Shown: positions 31,384 to 39,922 of the stretch, piece by piece
Numbering within the stretch: position 1 is the first letter of the stretch
How the letters are laid out: each line of letters begins with the position of its first letter
DNA from: Limosilactobacillus mucosae DSM 13345
GTDB lineage: Bacteria > Bacillota > Bacilli > Lactobacillales > Lactobacillaceae
Assembly (NCBI RefSeq): GCF_001436025.1
Contig: NZ_AZEQ01000018.1
Location: 1-49,930 of the forward strand
DNA: 49,930 nucleotides
Reading direction: 5' to 3'
The notes under the pieces: model-generated
Database searches by the model: none
What the model was told of the DNA's origin: nothing
What the model saw: the letters and a program-made list of their open reading frames with translations, nothing else
Translations under genes and position numbers: made by a program

Positions 31384-32613
31384 TTAGAGCTGAGGATTCG
31401 CCAATGAGCCGATCAGTTCATGGTGTTCGCTGATATCCAAGCCGCGTCCTTCTTCGCGAGCAGAAACCCGAATCGTCATAAAGCGACCCAAGACCTTAAC
31501 GATAGCCCAGACCATAGCAGCAGTAGTGATAATCGTAACCAGGGTTGCCAGTGTTTGAATGCCAAACTGAGTGAAGCCGCCGCCCATCAGCAGACCATCG
31601 TGAGTAACAGCAGGGTTGATCGTGTGAGTAGCAAAAAGGCCAGTTGCGATGCTTCCCCAGATACCGCTAACTCCGTGACAGCCAAAGGCATCCAGCGTGT
31701 CATCGACTTTTAGCCGCGGCTTGATCTTGGTGATGAACCAGCCGCTGATCAAGCTCGAACCGATTCCGATAATCAAGGCTCCGGTCAAGGTAACGTAGCC
31801 ACAGGCTGGTGTGATGCCAACGAGCCCACACAATACGCCGGTACAGGTACCAACCAAAGTCGTGTGTCCTTCAGTATAGATTTCCAGTAATTGCCAAGTA
31901 ACCATGGCCGCGGCGGCAGCAACTGTCGTAGTTAAGAAAGCCTGCATGGCAATGCTGTTGACGGCCAGTGCAGAACCCGCGTTGAAACCATCCCAGCCAA
32001 TCCAAAGCAGGGTCGTACCCAACAGAACCCAGGACCGATCAGCAGGACCATCCGAATCTTTGGTGTGCAGACGCGGCCCAATCATAGCAGAAAGTACCAG
32101 GGCCGTGACGCCAGCATTGATATGAACGACAGTCCCACCAGCAAAGTCAAGCGTGCCCAGCTTGGACAGCAGACCGCCGCCCCAGACCAGGTGTACCAAT
32201 GGGTAGTAGATCAGAATCGACCAGCAGATGATAAAGAAGGTTAAAAACTTAAAGCGCACCCGGCCAACGATCGCGCCCACAAACAAAGCTGGTGTGATCA
32301 ATGCAAACATCATTTCAAAGATTGAGAAGATGCCGACCGGAATCTTGCCAGTCGTCAGCTGCTTTAGGTTGGTGCCGTGCATCATCAATTGGTGCAGGTT
32401 GCCGACAATGGCGCCGTTACCGCTGAATGAAAGTGACCAGCCAACTGCTACCCAAAGCAGAACGGATAGACCACAGACGAAAAAGACCGACATAAACGTG
32501 TTGACGATGTTGCGCCGACTTACCAAGCCGCCATAGAAAAACGCCAGTCCTGGTGTCATTAAGAACACCAGAATACTGGCAATCATTACGAATAAAGTGT
32601 TTGCTGTACTCAT
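31384..32613 (-). CDS. amtB: Ammonium transporter, Amt family
   Basis: An 11-helix ammonium channel of about 409 residues. The twin-His pore residues occur in GTVVHINAG and FGCHGVSGIWG. The N-terminal FLMTPGLAFFYGGLV is the family signature. I place the start at ATG 32613 with GGAG nine bases upstream; a TTG at 32628 overlaps that site. No glnK (P-II) gene is adjacent and I found no convincing GlnR box (TGTNA-N7-TNACA) in the promoter region. Monocistronic, divergent from a MATE exporter. Confidence 0.95.
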   Translation of the reverse strand: MSTANTLFVMIASILVFLMTPGLAFFYGGLVSRRNIVNTFMSVFFVCGLSVLLWVAVGWSLSFSGNGAIVGNLHQLMMHGTNLKQLTTGKIPVGIFSIFEMMFALITPALFVGAIVGRVRFKFLTFFIICWSILIYYPLVHLVWGGGLLSKLGTLDFAGGTVVHINAGVTALVLSAMIGPRLHTKDSDGPADRSWVLLGTTLLWIGWDGFNAGSALAVNSIAMQAFLTTTVAAAAAMVTWQLLEIYTEGHTTLVGTCTGVLCGLVGITPACGYVTLTGALIIGIGSSLISGWFITKIKPRLKVDDTLDAFGCHGVSGIWGSIATGLFATHTINPAVTHDGLLMGGGFTQFGIQTLATLVTIITTAAMVWAIVKVLGRFMTIRVSAREEGRGLDISEHHELIGSLANPQL

Positions 32614-32754
32614 TATTGCCATCTCCAATTCTCAAAACTCTAATCATTTTCTTAATGGCAACTAATTTAGACCAATTCTTTTTCAAAAACAATAGACTGA
32701 GTTTGATTCCGAAAAATTAAACAAATTTATTAGACCAGACAAAATTGAAAAATG

Positions 32755-32769
32755 ATGAAAACGTTTCAT
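32755..32769. promoter_or_regulatory. Operator-like palindrome between amt and the MATE gene
   Basis: ATGAAA-ACG-TTTCAT, perfect six-base arms. Resembles a shortened cre (TGAAAACGTTTCA). The rest of this 268-base divergent region is AT-rich with no other clear signal apart from a GATCA-containing repeat near 32821-32835. Confidence 0.4.
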
Positions 32770-32881
32770 TCTTATGATTTGAAACTAAAATATGGAATAG
32801 ACCAATAATTGAATGATTGTTGATCAAGAGGTGATCGTCTAAAATAATCAAGATTGTTTAATTAATGAAGGGAGTAGAAAA

Positions 32882-34210
32882 ATGGATCAGCTTTTCGAGC
32901 GTTCTTCCATTAAAAAGGCTTATTTTACGCTGGCAATGCCAGTGGTTTTAAGTTCAGCCATTATTATTATCTATAACCTGGTGGACACGTTCTTTGTTTC
33001 TAAGACCCAAAATCCTGATCTGGTAGCGGGCGTATCGCAAGGTGCGCCAGTTTTCAGTCTGCTGATTGCAATTGGCGATATCTTTGGCTTGGGGGGCAGC
33101 TCATTGATTTCGCGGCTGTTTGGTGAAAAGCGCGATCATGAGGCACGCCTTGCTTCAGGTTATTGTTTTTACGTATCGATTATTGTAGGAATCTTGATGA
33201 CGATCATCATGGTTGCTTTTCAGACGCCGATTCTTCATCTATTGGGGGCGACCACGGCAACCTGGCAGTACGCGCGTGAATACTACCTGGTGATTGCGTT
33301 TGGCGCGCCGTTTATTGTTTTTGGCCTGACACCAACCAATATTTTAAGAACTGAGGGATTAGCCGTTCAGTCTATGACGGCCAGCATGGTGGGAACGATT
33401 TTTAACATCATTTTGAATCCGATCTTTATCTTCCCTTGTGGATTAGGGGCTGCGGGTTCGGCACTGGCCACTGTCGTCAGCAATATCATTGGCGATGTCT
33501 TGATGATTTATTATTTGAATACCAAAAGCCAAAAACTGACGACCTCGATTCATGAAACCAAGTTAAGTCCAGCACTGCAAAAAGAAATCTACTCAATTGG
33601 GATTCCGGCCTCGATTACCAATATCATGGTTATGTTCTCCATGGCACTGACGAATCGCTATCTGATTGCGTATGGCTCAACCAGCGTGGCGGCGATGGGA
33701 ATTGCCAACAAGATCAATACCATTATCTTTATGGTGATGGTCGGCTTTGCGTTTGGGGCCCAGCCGCTGATTGGCTATACTTACGGTGCCAAAAATCAAA
33801 AGCGGTTTAATGAAGCCGTACGTTTTGATATTTTGGTCGTCGTTGTTTTTGGGGTCGTGGCAACGCTTTTGATGATGTTGGCAGCTCCTCTGATCATTTG
33901 TTTGTTTATGCAGGATCAGACCGTGATCAGTGAAGGTACGATCATGATTCGCTGGCTGGCCAGTTCAACGACGCTGGGCGGCTGTATTTTGGTATTTACG
34001 ACGATGTTTCAGTCAATGGGCAAGGCAGTCCCAGCATTTTGGCTGTCAGTATCACGGCAAGGCTTGATTTTTTTAGTCTGCATCGTAATTCTGCATCATC
34101 TGTTTGGTTATTGGGGAATTGTTTCAGCTCAGGCCGCGTCTGATGTTTTGACGTTGATGCTGGCTGTTTTGATGTGGCAAAAGAATCGACCGCATTTCAA
34201 AAAACAGTAA
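32882..34210 (+). CDS. MATE-family multidrug/cation efflux transporter
   Basis: A 442-residue MATE exporter with 12 helices in two similar halves. The N-terminus AYFTLAMPVVLSSAIIIIYNLVDTFFVS and the second-half counterpart SIGIPASITNIMVMFSMALTNRYL mark the two bundles. It couples drug or metabolite export to Na+ or H+. AAGGGAGTAG precedes the ATG. A hairpin with a weak T-tract follows. Substrate is not predictable from sequence, and no regulator gene of its own is obvious; the HxlR gene downstream faces the other way. Confidence 0.92.
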   Translation: MDQLFERSSIKKAYFTLAMPVVLSSAIIIIYNLVDTFFVSKTQNPDLVAGVSQGAPVFSLLIAIGDIFGLGGSSLISRLFGEKRDHEARLASGYCFYVSIIVGILMTIIMVAFQTPILHLLGATTATWQYAREYYLVIAFGAPFIVFGLTPTNILRTEGLAVQSMTASMVGTIFNIILNPIFIFPCGLGAAGSALATVVSNIIGDVLMIYYLNTKSQKLTTSIHETKLSPALQKEIYSIGIPASITNIMVMFSMALTNRYLIAYGSTSVAAMGIANKINTIIFMVMVGFAFGAQPLIGYTYGAKNQKRFNEAVRFDILVVVVFGVVATLLMMLAAPLIICLFMQDQTVISEGTIMIRWLASSTTLGGCILVFTTMFQSMGKAVPAFWLSVSRQGLIFLVCIVILHHLFGYWGIVSAQAASDVLTLMLAVLMWQKNRPHFKKQ

Positions 34211-34230
34211 AAATTAATACCTTATTAGTG

Positions 34231-34268
34231 TGAAACAGCCGCTGCTTAATATTGAGCAGCGGCTGTTG
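34231..34268. terminator. Convergent-gene hairpin, weak T-tract
   Basis: AACAGCCGCTGCT / AGCAGCGGCTGTT, a 13-bp perfect stem with an eight-base loop. T-runs on either side are short. Confidence 0.7.
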
Positions 34269-34270
34269 GA

Positions 34271-34657
34271 TTAGTCTGAGCAAAATTCAATATCTAATTT
34301 TAAATCCTGCAGGCGCTTTTCACCCCATTGGCACATGGCATCGATAATTGGCATCAAGCTTTCGCCAGTATTCGTAAGCTGGTAAAAGACTGCTTTGCGA
34401 TGGCTGATCAGCTGTTCATGACGTGAGATCAACCCATCCTTGATCATCTCTTTTAGCTGTTGCGTCATCATCTTGTGCGTAGCGTGTTCAGAAAGCCGCT
34501 GCAGCTCATTAAAACGCATTGCGCCATTATGATAAAGACTGCAGATGATCAACAGCTTGTATTTGCCGGAAAACATGGCCAAAGTGTATTCTTTGGCGCA
34601 GTCAAAATCCTTTTGGCGCAATTTTTCGAGGGTGTATTCTCTAATTGTATCAGTCAT
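34271..34657 (-). CDS. HxlR-family winged-helix regulator
   Basis: A 128-residue dimeric winged-helix regulator. The recognisable core is EYTLAMFSGKYKLLIICSLYHNGAMRF then NELQRL...THKMMTQQLKEM. A single Cys in DFDCAKEYT sits where YodB/HypR-type sensors carry their redox cysteine. The start is ATG 34657 with AGGAG eight bases upstream; the in-frame codons before it have no support. Divergent from an aldo/keto reductase gene, so it most likely controls that gene in response to reactive electrophiles or aldehydes. This link is inference from arrangement. Confidence 0.9.
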   Translation of the reverse strand: MTDTIREYTLEKLRQKDFDCAKEYTLAMFSGKYKLLIICSLYHNGAMRFNELQRLSEHATHKMMTQQLKEMIKDGLISRHEQLISHRKAVFYQLTNTGESLMPIIDAMCQWGEKRLQDLKLDIEFCSD

Positions 34658-34766
34658 TTGAGGTCTCCTGTCTAAGGTCACAAAAAGGTGCGTTATTGTG
34701 TATTGCCTAGTTCTGATTTTATAATATACTTACAAATTTTTAGATACAAAAGAAAGAAGGATCATA

Positions 34767-35636
34767 ATGGACAATCATTTCACAAGCGTTACTTCAATGC
34801 GGCGCTTAAACAATGGCGTTGAAATCCCATGTGTCGGTTATGGTACGTTTAGAACGCCGGAATCAGTAGCCAAACAGTCAGTTATGGATGCAATTGAATT
34901 GGGCTATCGGCACATTGATACGGCCGCGGTCTATGAAAATGAAATTGGCGTAGGTCAAGGGATCGCTGCTTCAGGCGTTGCACGGGAAGAGCTTTTCGTT
35001 ACCAGCAAGCTTTGGAATACCGAGCGTGGCTATGAAAAAACGAAAGCCGCCTTTCAAGCCACCTTGGATCGGTTAAAACTTGATTATCTGGATCTTTATT
35101 TGATTCATTGGCCAGCCAATGAAAAACAGTTTGGTCAGGATGCCGAAAAGCTGAATGCTGAAACCTGGCGAGCGATGGAAGATCTTTACAATGAAGGCCG
35201 AATTCGGGCAATTGGTGTTTCGAATTTTTTGCCACATCACATTAAGGCTTTGATGAAAACGGCTAAAATCAAGCCAATGGTCGACCAGATTGAGGTTCAT
35301 CCTGGCTGGCCGCAGACAGAAGCAGTTCAGTGGCTGCAGGAACAGGATATTCTGGTTGAAGGCTGGGGTCCATTAGGCGGTCAGGGAGCTAAAGTCTTAG
35401 TTAACGATACGATGAAAGAAATTGCCAAAGCTCATGGTAAGTCAACGGCTCAGATTGCATTGCGCTGGGAATTACAGCAAGGCGTTTTGCCACTGCCAAA
35501 GTCGGTTCATCGTGAACGCTCGGCACAAAATATGGAAATCTTTGACTTTGCGCTTTCAGAGTCTGAAATGCAGATGATTCAGGCGTTGCCAAATCTTGGT
35601 GGGCAATGTGCCAAACCTGATGAGGTGGATTTTTAA
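34767..35636 (+). CDS. Aldo/keto reductase
   Basis: A 289-residue NADPH-dependent (alpha/beta)8 reductase of aldehydes and ketones. The catalytic tetrad is visible: Asp in HIDTAAVYENE, the Tyr in the same segment, Lys in VTSKLWN, and His in LYLIHWP. The C-terminal PLPKSVHRER is the nucleotide-phosphate binding loop. AGAAAGAAGG precedes the ATG. Divergent from the HxlR regulator; a TATACT -10 lies in the gap. Likely a detoxification enzyme for reactive carbonyls such as methylglyoxal, or a general reductase. Confidence 0.94.
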   Translation: MDNHFTSVTSMRRLNNGVEIPCVGYGTFRTPESVAKQSVMDAIELGYRHIDTAAVYENEIGVGQGIAASGVAREELFVTSKLWNTERGYEKTKAAFQATLDRLKLDYLDLYLIHWPANEKQFGQDAEKLNAETWRAMEDLYNEGRIRAIGVSNFLPHHIKALMKTAKIKPMVDQIEVHPGWPQTEAVQWLQEQDILVEGWGPLGGQGAKVLVNDTMKEIAKAHGKSTAQIALRWELQQGVLPLPKSVHRERSAQNMEIFDFALSESEMQMIQALPNLGGQCAKPDEVDF

Positions 35637-35647
35637 TGATGCTGACT

Positions 35648-35683
35648 AAAAAGACATTCCGCACCATTACGGAATGTCTTTTT
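35648..35683. terminator. Bidirectional terminator
   Basis: AAAAAGACATTCCG / CGGAATGTCTTTTT between convergent genes. Confidence 0.9.
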
Positions 35684-35696
35684 GAACGTCGTTGTT

Positions 35697-36461
35697 TTAC
35701 ATTTCAAAGTAGGCATACAGATCGTCAACTGTTAATTTGGCTTTTTCAGCTGCGTTATAATCGGCTTTGATCTGGCCATCTTTTAAAACGATCAATCGGT
35801 TGCCGTATTTGAGAGCATCTTCCATATGATGAGTAATCATCAATGCCGTCAGATGATCTTCAGTGATGCGCTGATTGGTAGCGTGCAGCAGGTTGCGTGC
35901 CGTGTGTGGATCCAAGGCGGCAGTATGCTCATCAAGCAGCAGAATGTCTGGTCGCTTGAGCGTAGCCATCAAAAAGCTTAATGCCTGCCTTTGCCCGCCG
36001 GAAAGTGCTCCGGTTGGCGTAGTCATACGATTTTCCAAGCCATTGTTCATTTGCGCGGCCAGCTTGGTAAATTCTGACATTCGCTGCTTCAAACGACGTG
36101 GCATCAGGTGACGTTTTTCGCCACGCTTGGAAGCCAGCAGCATATTTTCAGCAACCGTCATCCGGGGTGCCGTCCCTAGTTTAGGATCTTGAAAAACACG
36201 AGCTAAAAAAGTGGTGCGCTGTTCTTCGGTTGTTTTGGTAATATCAGCACCGGCATGAAAAATCTGCCCGGCGTCGGCTTTAAGATTGCCGCCGATAACA
36301 TTGAAAAGGGTTGATTTACCAGCACCGTTCGTCCCAACGATGGTAATGAAGTCGCCGTCGTTGATGGTTAGATTGATGCCCTTTAAAATCGTGGTTTCGT
36401 TGGCAGTTCCTGGATTGACGATTGTTTTGACGTTTTTTAGCTCAAGCATTGGTTCAGTCAT
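35697..36461 (-). CDS. trpZ: ABC transporter ATP-binding protein (TrpZ-like)
   Basis: A 254-residue ABC ATPase. Walker A is GTNGAGKST, the signature LSGGQRQ and Walker B ILLLDEHTAALD, with His in place of the usual Pro after DE. Last gene of the operon, overlapping the permease gene by eight bases. With the substrate-binding and permease genes it forms a three-part importer of the TrpXYZ type, described in streptococci for tryptophan. The leader peptide with a Trp codon upstream supports that substrate. The symbol is by analogy. Confidence 0.85.
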   Translation of the reverse strand: MTEPMLELKNVKTIVNPGTANETTILKGINLTINDGDFITIVGTNGAGKSTLFNVIGGNLKADAGQIFHAGADITKTTEEQRTTFLARVFQDPKLGTAPRMTVAENMLLASKRGEKRHLMPRRLKQRMSEFTKLAAQMNNGLENRMTTPTGALSGGQRQALSFLMATLKRPDILLLDEHTAALDPHTARNLLHATNQRITEDHLTALMITHHMEDALKYGNRLIVLKDGQIKADYNAAEKAKLTVDDLYAYFEM

Positions 36462-37353
36462 TGGTTTGGACCCCCTTAAAGAACGGCTTGCGAATGTGGA
36501 ATAGCTTGTCCAGTTGCGGCAGCATCATGCATAATGCCAAGACGATTGAAGAGATCAGGTTGAGGTCGTTGGCGCTGAATCCCAGCTGAAGGACTGCCAG
36601 CAGAATCAAACGGTAGATGATGCTTCCCAAGATTACGGCAACTAGTCGCTGCGACAGTGTCAGCTCGCCAAAGGCAACTTCGCCAATAATGATTGAAGCC
36701 AGGGCGATTACGATGGTTCCAATCCCCATGTTGACATCGGCATAGCCATTGCTTTGAGCAACCAGCGCGCCGCAAAGTCCAACCAGTCCATTAGAAATCA
36801 TAAGACCAACGTTGATCGTGGCGTCGGTATGGATCCCCAGTGATTTAGCCATTACGGGATTGTCGCCGGTTGCGATAAATGACTGGCCATAGTCGGTATC
36901 CAAGAAAAAGATCAGCAGGAGCGTGATAATGACAATTACGATCATGCCCAAGACAACGCTGTCAAAATACTGTGGCAGCGAGGTCATAAACGATCCAGAA
37001 AAAAGCGTCTTTTGGCCCAGCAGTGAGATGTTCGACTTACCCATAATGCGCAAGTTAACAGAGTAGGTGGCCGTCATCGTCAGAATCCCAGCCAGCAGGA
37101 ATGGAATCTTTCCTTTAGTATACAGCAGCCCGGTTACCAGCCCAGCCAGCATACCGGCGCCAAATGCCAAAAGGGTTGCGACCAATGGTGAAAAGCCATG
37201 CGTAATTGCAGTAACGGCTACGGCAGCCCCTAATGGAAACGTGCCTTCAACCGTCATATCGGCGAGATTCAAGATACGGAAGGTCAGGTAAAGACCCAAC
37301 CCAAGCAGTGCCCATAACAGACCCTGGCCAATTGCGGATACGATCAGATTCAT
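36454..37353 (-). CDS. trpY: ABC transporter permease (TrpY-like)
   Basis: A 299-residue permease of the branched-chain-amino-acid-permease fold with about eight to ten helices. Conserved features include MTVEGTFPLGAAVAV near the N-terminus, the LSGSF-like extracellular loop region and the coupling segment ATGDNPVMAKSLGI. It overlaps both flanking genes by a few bases, indicating tight translational coupling. Role: membrane channel of the TrpXYZ-like importer. The substrate is inferred from family and the attenuator, not proven by sequence. Confidence 0.85.
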   Translation of the reverse strand: MNLIVSAIGQGLLWALLGLGLYLTFRILNLADMTVEGTFPLGAAVAVTAITHGFSPLVATLLAFGAGMLAGLVTGLLYTKGKIPFLLAGILTMTATYSVNLRIMGKSNISLLGQKTLFSGSFMTSLPQYFDSVVLGMIVIVIITLLLIFFLDTDYGQSFIATGDNPVMAKSLGIHTDATINVGLMISNGLVGLCGALVAQSNGYADVNMGIGTIVIALASIIIGEVAFGELTLSQRLVAVILGSIIYRLILLAVLQLGFSANDLNLISSIVLALCMMLPQLDKLFHIRKPFFKGVQTND

Positions 37354-38342
37354 TTGATTACCTCCCCATATTTTTCGGCTTCACGCTGGAAACTGGCTGG
37401 AACGTGCAAGCCCAACTTGCGTGCCTGCTTTAGGTTCAAGACCGGTTCGCCATGACGAATGTACTTGATGGCAGTCGTGGATGGCTTCTTCTTGCCCTTT
37501 AGGATGTCGGCTGTCAGCTTACCGCCTGCAACGCCCAGCTTGTATTGATTGATGCTGTAGGTAGCGACCCCGCCTTGCTTAACCATCGTGTCGACGGCGG
37601 GGAAAACGGGCTTGTTGACGGCATTGGCATTTTTGACCAGTGTCTGCATCGCGCCGGCAATCGTGTTGTCTGTTGGTACGATTACAGCGTCAACCTCACT
37701 CAGCATTTGTTGTGAGACTTGATTTAAGTCATTGCTGTTGGAAATCGAGTAAGCCTTCAGATTTAAATGCATCTGCTTGGCATATTTCATGAATTCCTTA
37801 TATTCAGTGACGGCGGAACTGTCGCTGGAAGTGTAGATGATCCCTAACGTCTTGGCGTGCGGCATAAATTGGTGGACCAGCTGCAGTTGTTCCTTAACCG
37901 GTGCCTGATCGGAAATCCCGGTGATATTGCCGCCAGGACGCTTGTTGTTCTTAACGAGACCGGCTCCTTGGGGATTGGTTACGGCACCTAAGACGATTGG
38001 AATCTTTTTGGTTGAGTTGGCCAGTGCTTGGGAAGCTGGCGTGGTAATCCCAAAAAGGACGGTTGAGTTTTCATTGACCAGTTTGTTGGCCATGGTTTTT
38101 AAGTTGCTTTGATCACCATTGGCATTTTGATAGTCGATCGTAATATTTTTGCCATTGTGATAGCCTTCTTCTGCCAGACCATGGACAAAGCCTTTGTAGA
38201 TCTGATCCAATGCGGGATGATGCATCAAGGTTAAGACCCCGACTTTGGGCTTGGCCTGTTTGACGATGCCGCCATTTTCCTTGAAGTAGGCGACCCCAAG
38301 AAAGGCAAGTAAAATGGCGATTACGGTATACATTCTTTTCAT
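37350..38342 (-). CDS. trpX: ABC transporter substrate-binding protein (TrpX-like)
   Basis: Substrate-binding protein of about 330 residues, TrpX/DUF534-related. It has an N-terminal hydrophobic anchor (MYTVIAILLAFLGVAYF) but no lipobox Cys, so it is probably held by an uncleaved membrane helix. The binding-fold segments KVGVLTLMHHPALDQIYKGF, LFGITTPASQALAN and VDAVIVPTDNTIAGAM are typical. I start at ATG 38342 with GGAAAGGTGG upstream; the longer frame runs through the terminators. First structural gene after the leader-peptide attenuator. Confidence 0.9.
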   Translation of the reverse strand: MKRMYTVIAILLAFLGVAYFKENGGIVKQAKPKVGVLTLMHHPALDQIYKGFVHGLAEEGYHNGKNITIDYQNANGDQSNLKTMANKLVNENSTVLFGITTPASQALANSTKKIPIVLGAVTNPQGAGLVKNNKRPGGNITGISDQAPVKEQLQLVHQFMPHAKTLGIIYTSSDSSAVTEYKEFMKYAKQMHLNLKAYSISNSNDLNQVSQQMLSEVDAVIVPTDNTIAGAMQTLVKNANAVNKPVFPAVDTMVKQGGVATYSINQYKLGVAGGKLTADILKGKKKPSTTAIKYIRHGEPVLNLKQARKLGLHVPASFQREAEKYGEVIK

Positions 38343-38397
38343 GGCTTTTTGCCACCTTTCCGAAACCTTTTGAATAATTGCTGCTTGATAAAATAAA

Positions 38398-38427
38398 AAG
38401 AGGAAGCCAGTCTGCAGGCCTCCTCTT
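38398..38427 (-). terminator. Leader terminator 2 (before trpX)
   Basis: Minus strand AAGAGGAGGCC pairs with GGCTTCCTCTT (11 pairs, one G-U), followed by TTTTATTTT. Confidence 0.9.
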
Positions 38428-38438
38428 GGGAAATTAAA

Positions 38439-38466
38439 AAGCCCGCATGTGGTTCCATGCAGGCTT
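38439..38466 (-). terminator. Leader terminator 1 (before trpX)
   Basis: Minus strand AAGCCTGCATG pairs with CATGCGGGCTT (11 pairs, one G-U), loop GAACCA, then TTTAATTT. Confidence 0.9.
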
Positions 38467-38478
38467 GCATTATGAAAT

Positions 38479-38541
38479 AAGCCGGCACAGAATGGATCTG
38501 ACTTCCCAGACCGCATTCCGTGCGATCTGAGCTACCGGCTT
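38479..38541 (-). promoter_or_regulatory. Leader anti-antiterminator domain with alternative hairpins
   Basis: On the minus strand AAGCCGG (38541-38535, covering the last codons of the leader peptide) pairs with CCGGCTT (38485-38479). Inside, two mutually exclusive hairpins use 38507-38514: CAGATCGC/GCGGTCTG (38529-38507), or GAATG-GGTCTG/CAGATC-CATTC (38518-38490). The freed GGCTT (38483-38479) can instead pair with AAGCC (38466-38462) of terminator 1. Confidence 0.65.
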
Positions 38542-38579
38542 TGCCAACGAATATTAAGTTGGATGCGGTTGTAACTCAT
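38532..38579 (-). CDS. Leader peptide of the TrpXYZ-like operon
   Basis: A 15-codon frame, MSYNRIQLNIRWQSR then TAG, preceded by an excellent ribosome binding site (AAAGGAGATAAGCAA before ATG). It contains a single TGG codon at position 12, three codons before the stop, and one TAC. The last three sense codons form the 5' arm of the leader's closing stem, the arrangement expected when ribosome position controls downstream folding. It follows a strong promoter by about 30 bases and precedes two tandem terminators. No separate function of the peptide is expected. Confidence 0.75.
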   Translation of the reverse strand: MSYNRIQLNIRWQSR

Positions 38580-38614
38580 TTGCTTATCTCCTTTCGCGTG
38601 TTTGATTGTTTTAA

Positions 38615-38644
38615 AGTATAATCAGTGTCACGATCCTTTGTCAA
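38615..38644 (-). promoter_or_regulatory. Sigma-A promoter of the TrpXYZ-like operon
   Basis: Minus strand TTGACA, 18-base spacer, TATACT. Predicted start about 38608, 29 bases before the leader-peptide ATG. Confidence 0.8.
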
Positions 38645-38692
38645 CTAAAAGTTAGATTTTTATGAGTTTTTTCTTAGAAGAAGGCGAGCCAA

Positions 38693-39922
38693 GTGGATAT
38701 TGAAAGCATTAAACAAGATTTTCCCATTCTGAAGCAGCGAGTTAACGATGAGCCATTGACCTATCTGGACAGCGCGGCGACGGCTCAGATGCCGACACCG
38801 GTTTTAAAGGCGATTGAGCACTACTACCAGCATGATCATGCCAACGTTCATCGGGGCACGCATACGCTGGCGCAGCGGGCAACTGCAGCCTATGAGACGG
38901 CTCGGCAAAAAACCGCCGCCTTTATCAATGCCAAGCAAGCTGAAGAAATCGTCTTTACGCGTTCAACAACGGAAAGCATTAATTGGATCGCGCAGGGACT
39001 GAGTGAGCTGATTAAGCCAAATGACGCGATCGTAGTGACGATAATGGAGCATCACAGCAATCTGGTTCCCTGGCAGCAGCTGGCTAAGCGAACCGGGGCT
39101 GAGCTGAGGCTGATCGGCTTAAATGATCGTCAAGAGCTGGATCTTAACGATGCTGCGCGCAAAATCGATTCACGGACCAAAGTAGTAGCCATAGCCCATG
39201 TTTCAAACGTTTTGGGCGTAGTAAATCCTATTTTAAAAATCGGTGCCATGGCGCATCAAGTCGGGGCCTGCCTGGTCGTTGACGGAGCCCAGGCCGCGCC
39301 GCATCTGCCGGTTGACGTACAAGCACTGGACGCGGATTTTTATGCTTTTTCTGGTCATAAGCTGATGGCGCCAACCGGAATCGGCATCTTATATGGAAAA
39401 ATGGTTTGGCTGAATCGACTCTGCCCCAGTCAGTTTGGCGGCGAGATGATTGATCAGGTTGCTCAGCAGACGGCTACTTTTAAACCGGTTCCCTGGCGCT
39501 TTGAGGCTGGTACGCCCAACATCAGCGGTGCGATTGCCTTAGGCGCGGCGATTGATTATTTAAGCCAGTTTGGCATGCGAGCGATTGCGGAACATGAACA
39601 AGAACTGGCTGCTTACGCGATTCCTAAACTGTTGGCAATTGATGGCTTGACGCTTTATGGCCCACAAGATCGGCATACTGGCGTCTTGGCGTTTAATCTA
39701 GCTGGCATTCACCCTCATGACGCGGCGACGGCTCTTGATCTGGAAGGGGTAGCCATTCGTGCCGGTCATCACTGTGCGCAGCCTTTGATGGATTATCTGG
39801 GGGTCAATGCGACTCTGCGGGCCAGTTTTTACCTGTATAATGATCAAAAAGACGTTGACCGCTTGATTGATGCGATTAAGGCTACAAAGGAGTTTTTTGA
39901 AAATGGGTTTGAGCAAGCTTAA
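38693..39922 (+). CDS. sufS: Cysteine desulfurase, SufS type
   Basis: A 409-residue PLP enzyme that takes sulfur from cysteine for Fe-S clusters or thiolated molecules. The PLP lysine lies in FSGHKLMAPTGIG and the persulfide-forming Cys in RAGHHCAQPLM. The N-terminal LDSAATAQMPTPVL is typical of the SufS/CsdA group. GTG start with GAAGAAGG about ten bases upstream. It overlaps sufU by 20 bases. sufB, sufC and sufD are not in the window, so the pair appears separate from a full SUF operon here. Confidence 0.95.
   Translation: MDIESIKQDFPILKQRVNDEPLTYLDSAATAQMPTPVLKAIEHYYQHDHANVHRGTHTLAQRATAAYETARQKTAAFINAKQAEEIVFTRSTTESINWIAQGLSELIKPNDAIVVTIMEHHSNLVPWQQLAKRTGAELRLIGLNDRQELDLNDAARKIDSRTKVVAIAHVSNVLGVVNPILKIGAMAHQVGACLVVDGAQAAPHLPVDVQALDADFYAFSGHKLMAPTGIGILYGKMVWLNRLCPSQFGGEMIDQVAQQTATFKPVPWRFEAGTPNISGAIALGAAIDYLSQFGMRAIAEHEQELAAYAIPKLLAIDGLTLYGPQDRHTGVLAFNLAGIHPHDAATALDLEGVAIRAGHHCAQPLMDYLGVNATLRASFYLYNDQKDVDRLIDAIKATKEFFENGFEQA

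Noticed and set aside
32629-32881. GlnR box controlling the ammonium transporter
   Set aside because: No TGTNA-N7-TNACA match was found in the divergent region.
38490-38541. tRNA-like stretch (GGTAGCTCAG on the minus strand) before trpX
   Set aside because: The 7-bp outer stem and D-loop-like words are present, but there is no GTTCGA T-loop and no proper anticodon arm. The segment overlaps a leader-peptide frame and folds better as attenuator hairpins.
38398-38579. T-box riboswitch before the TrpXYZ-like operon
   Set aside because: No AGGGTGGNACCGCG T-box sequence and no specifier stem could be found; the terminators are preceded by a leader peptide instead.
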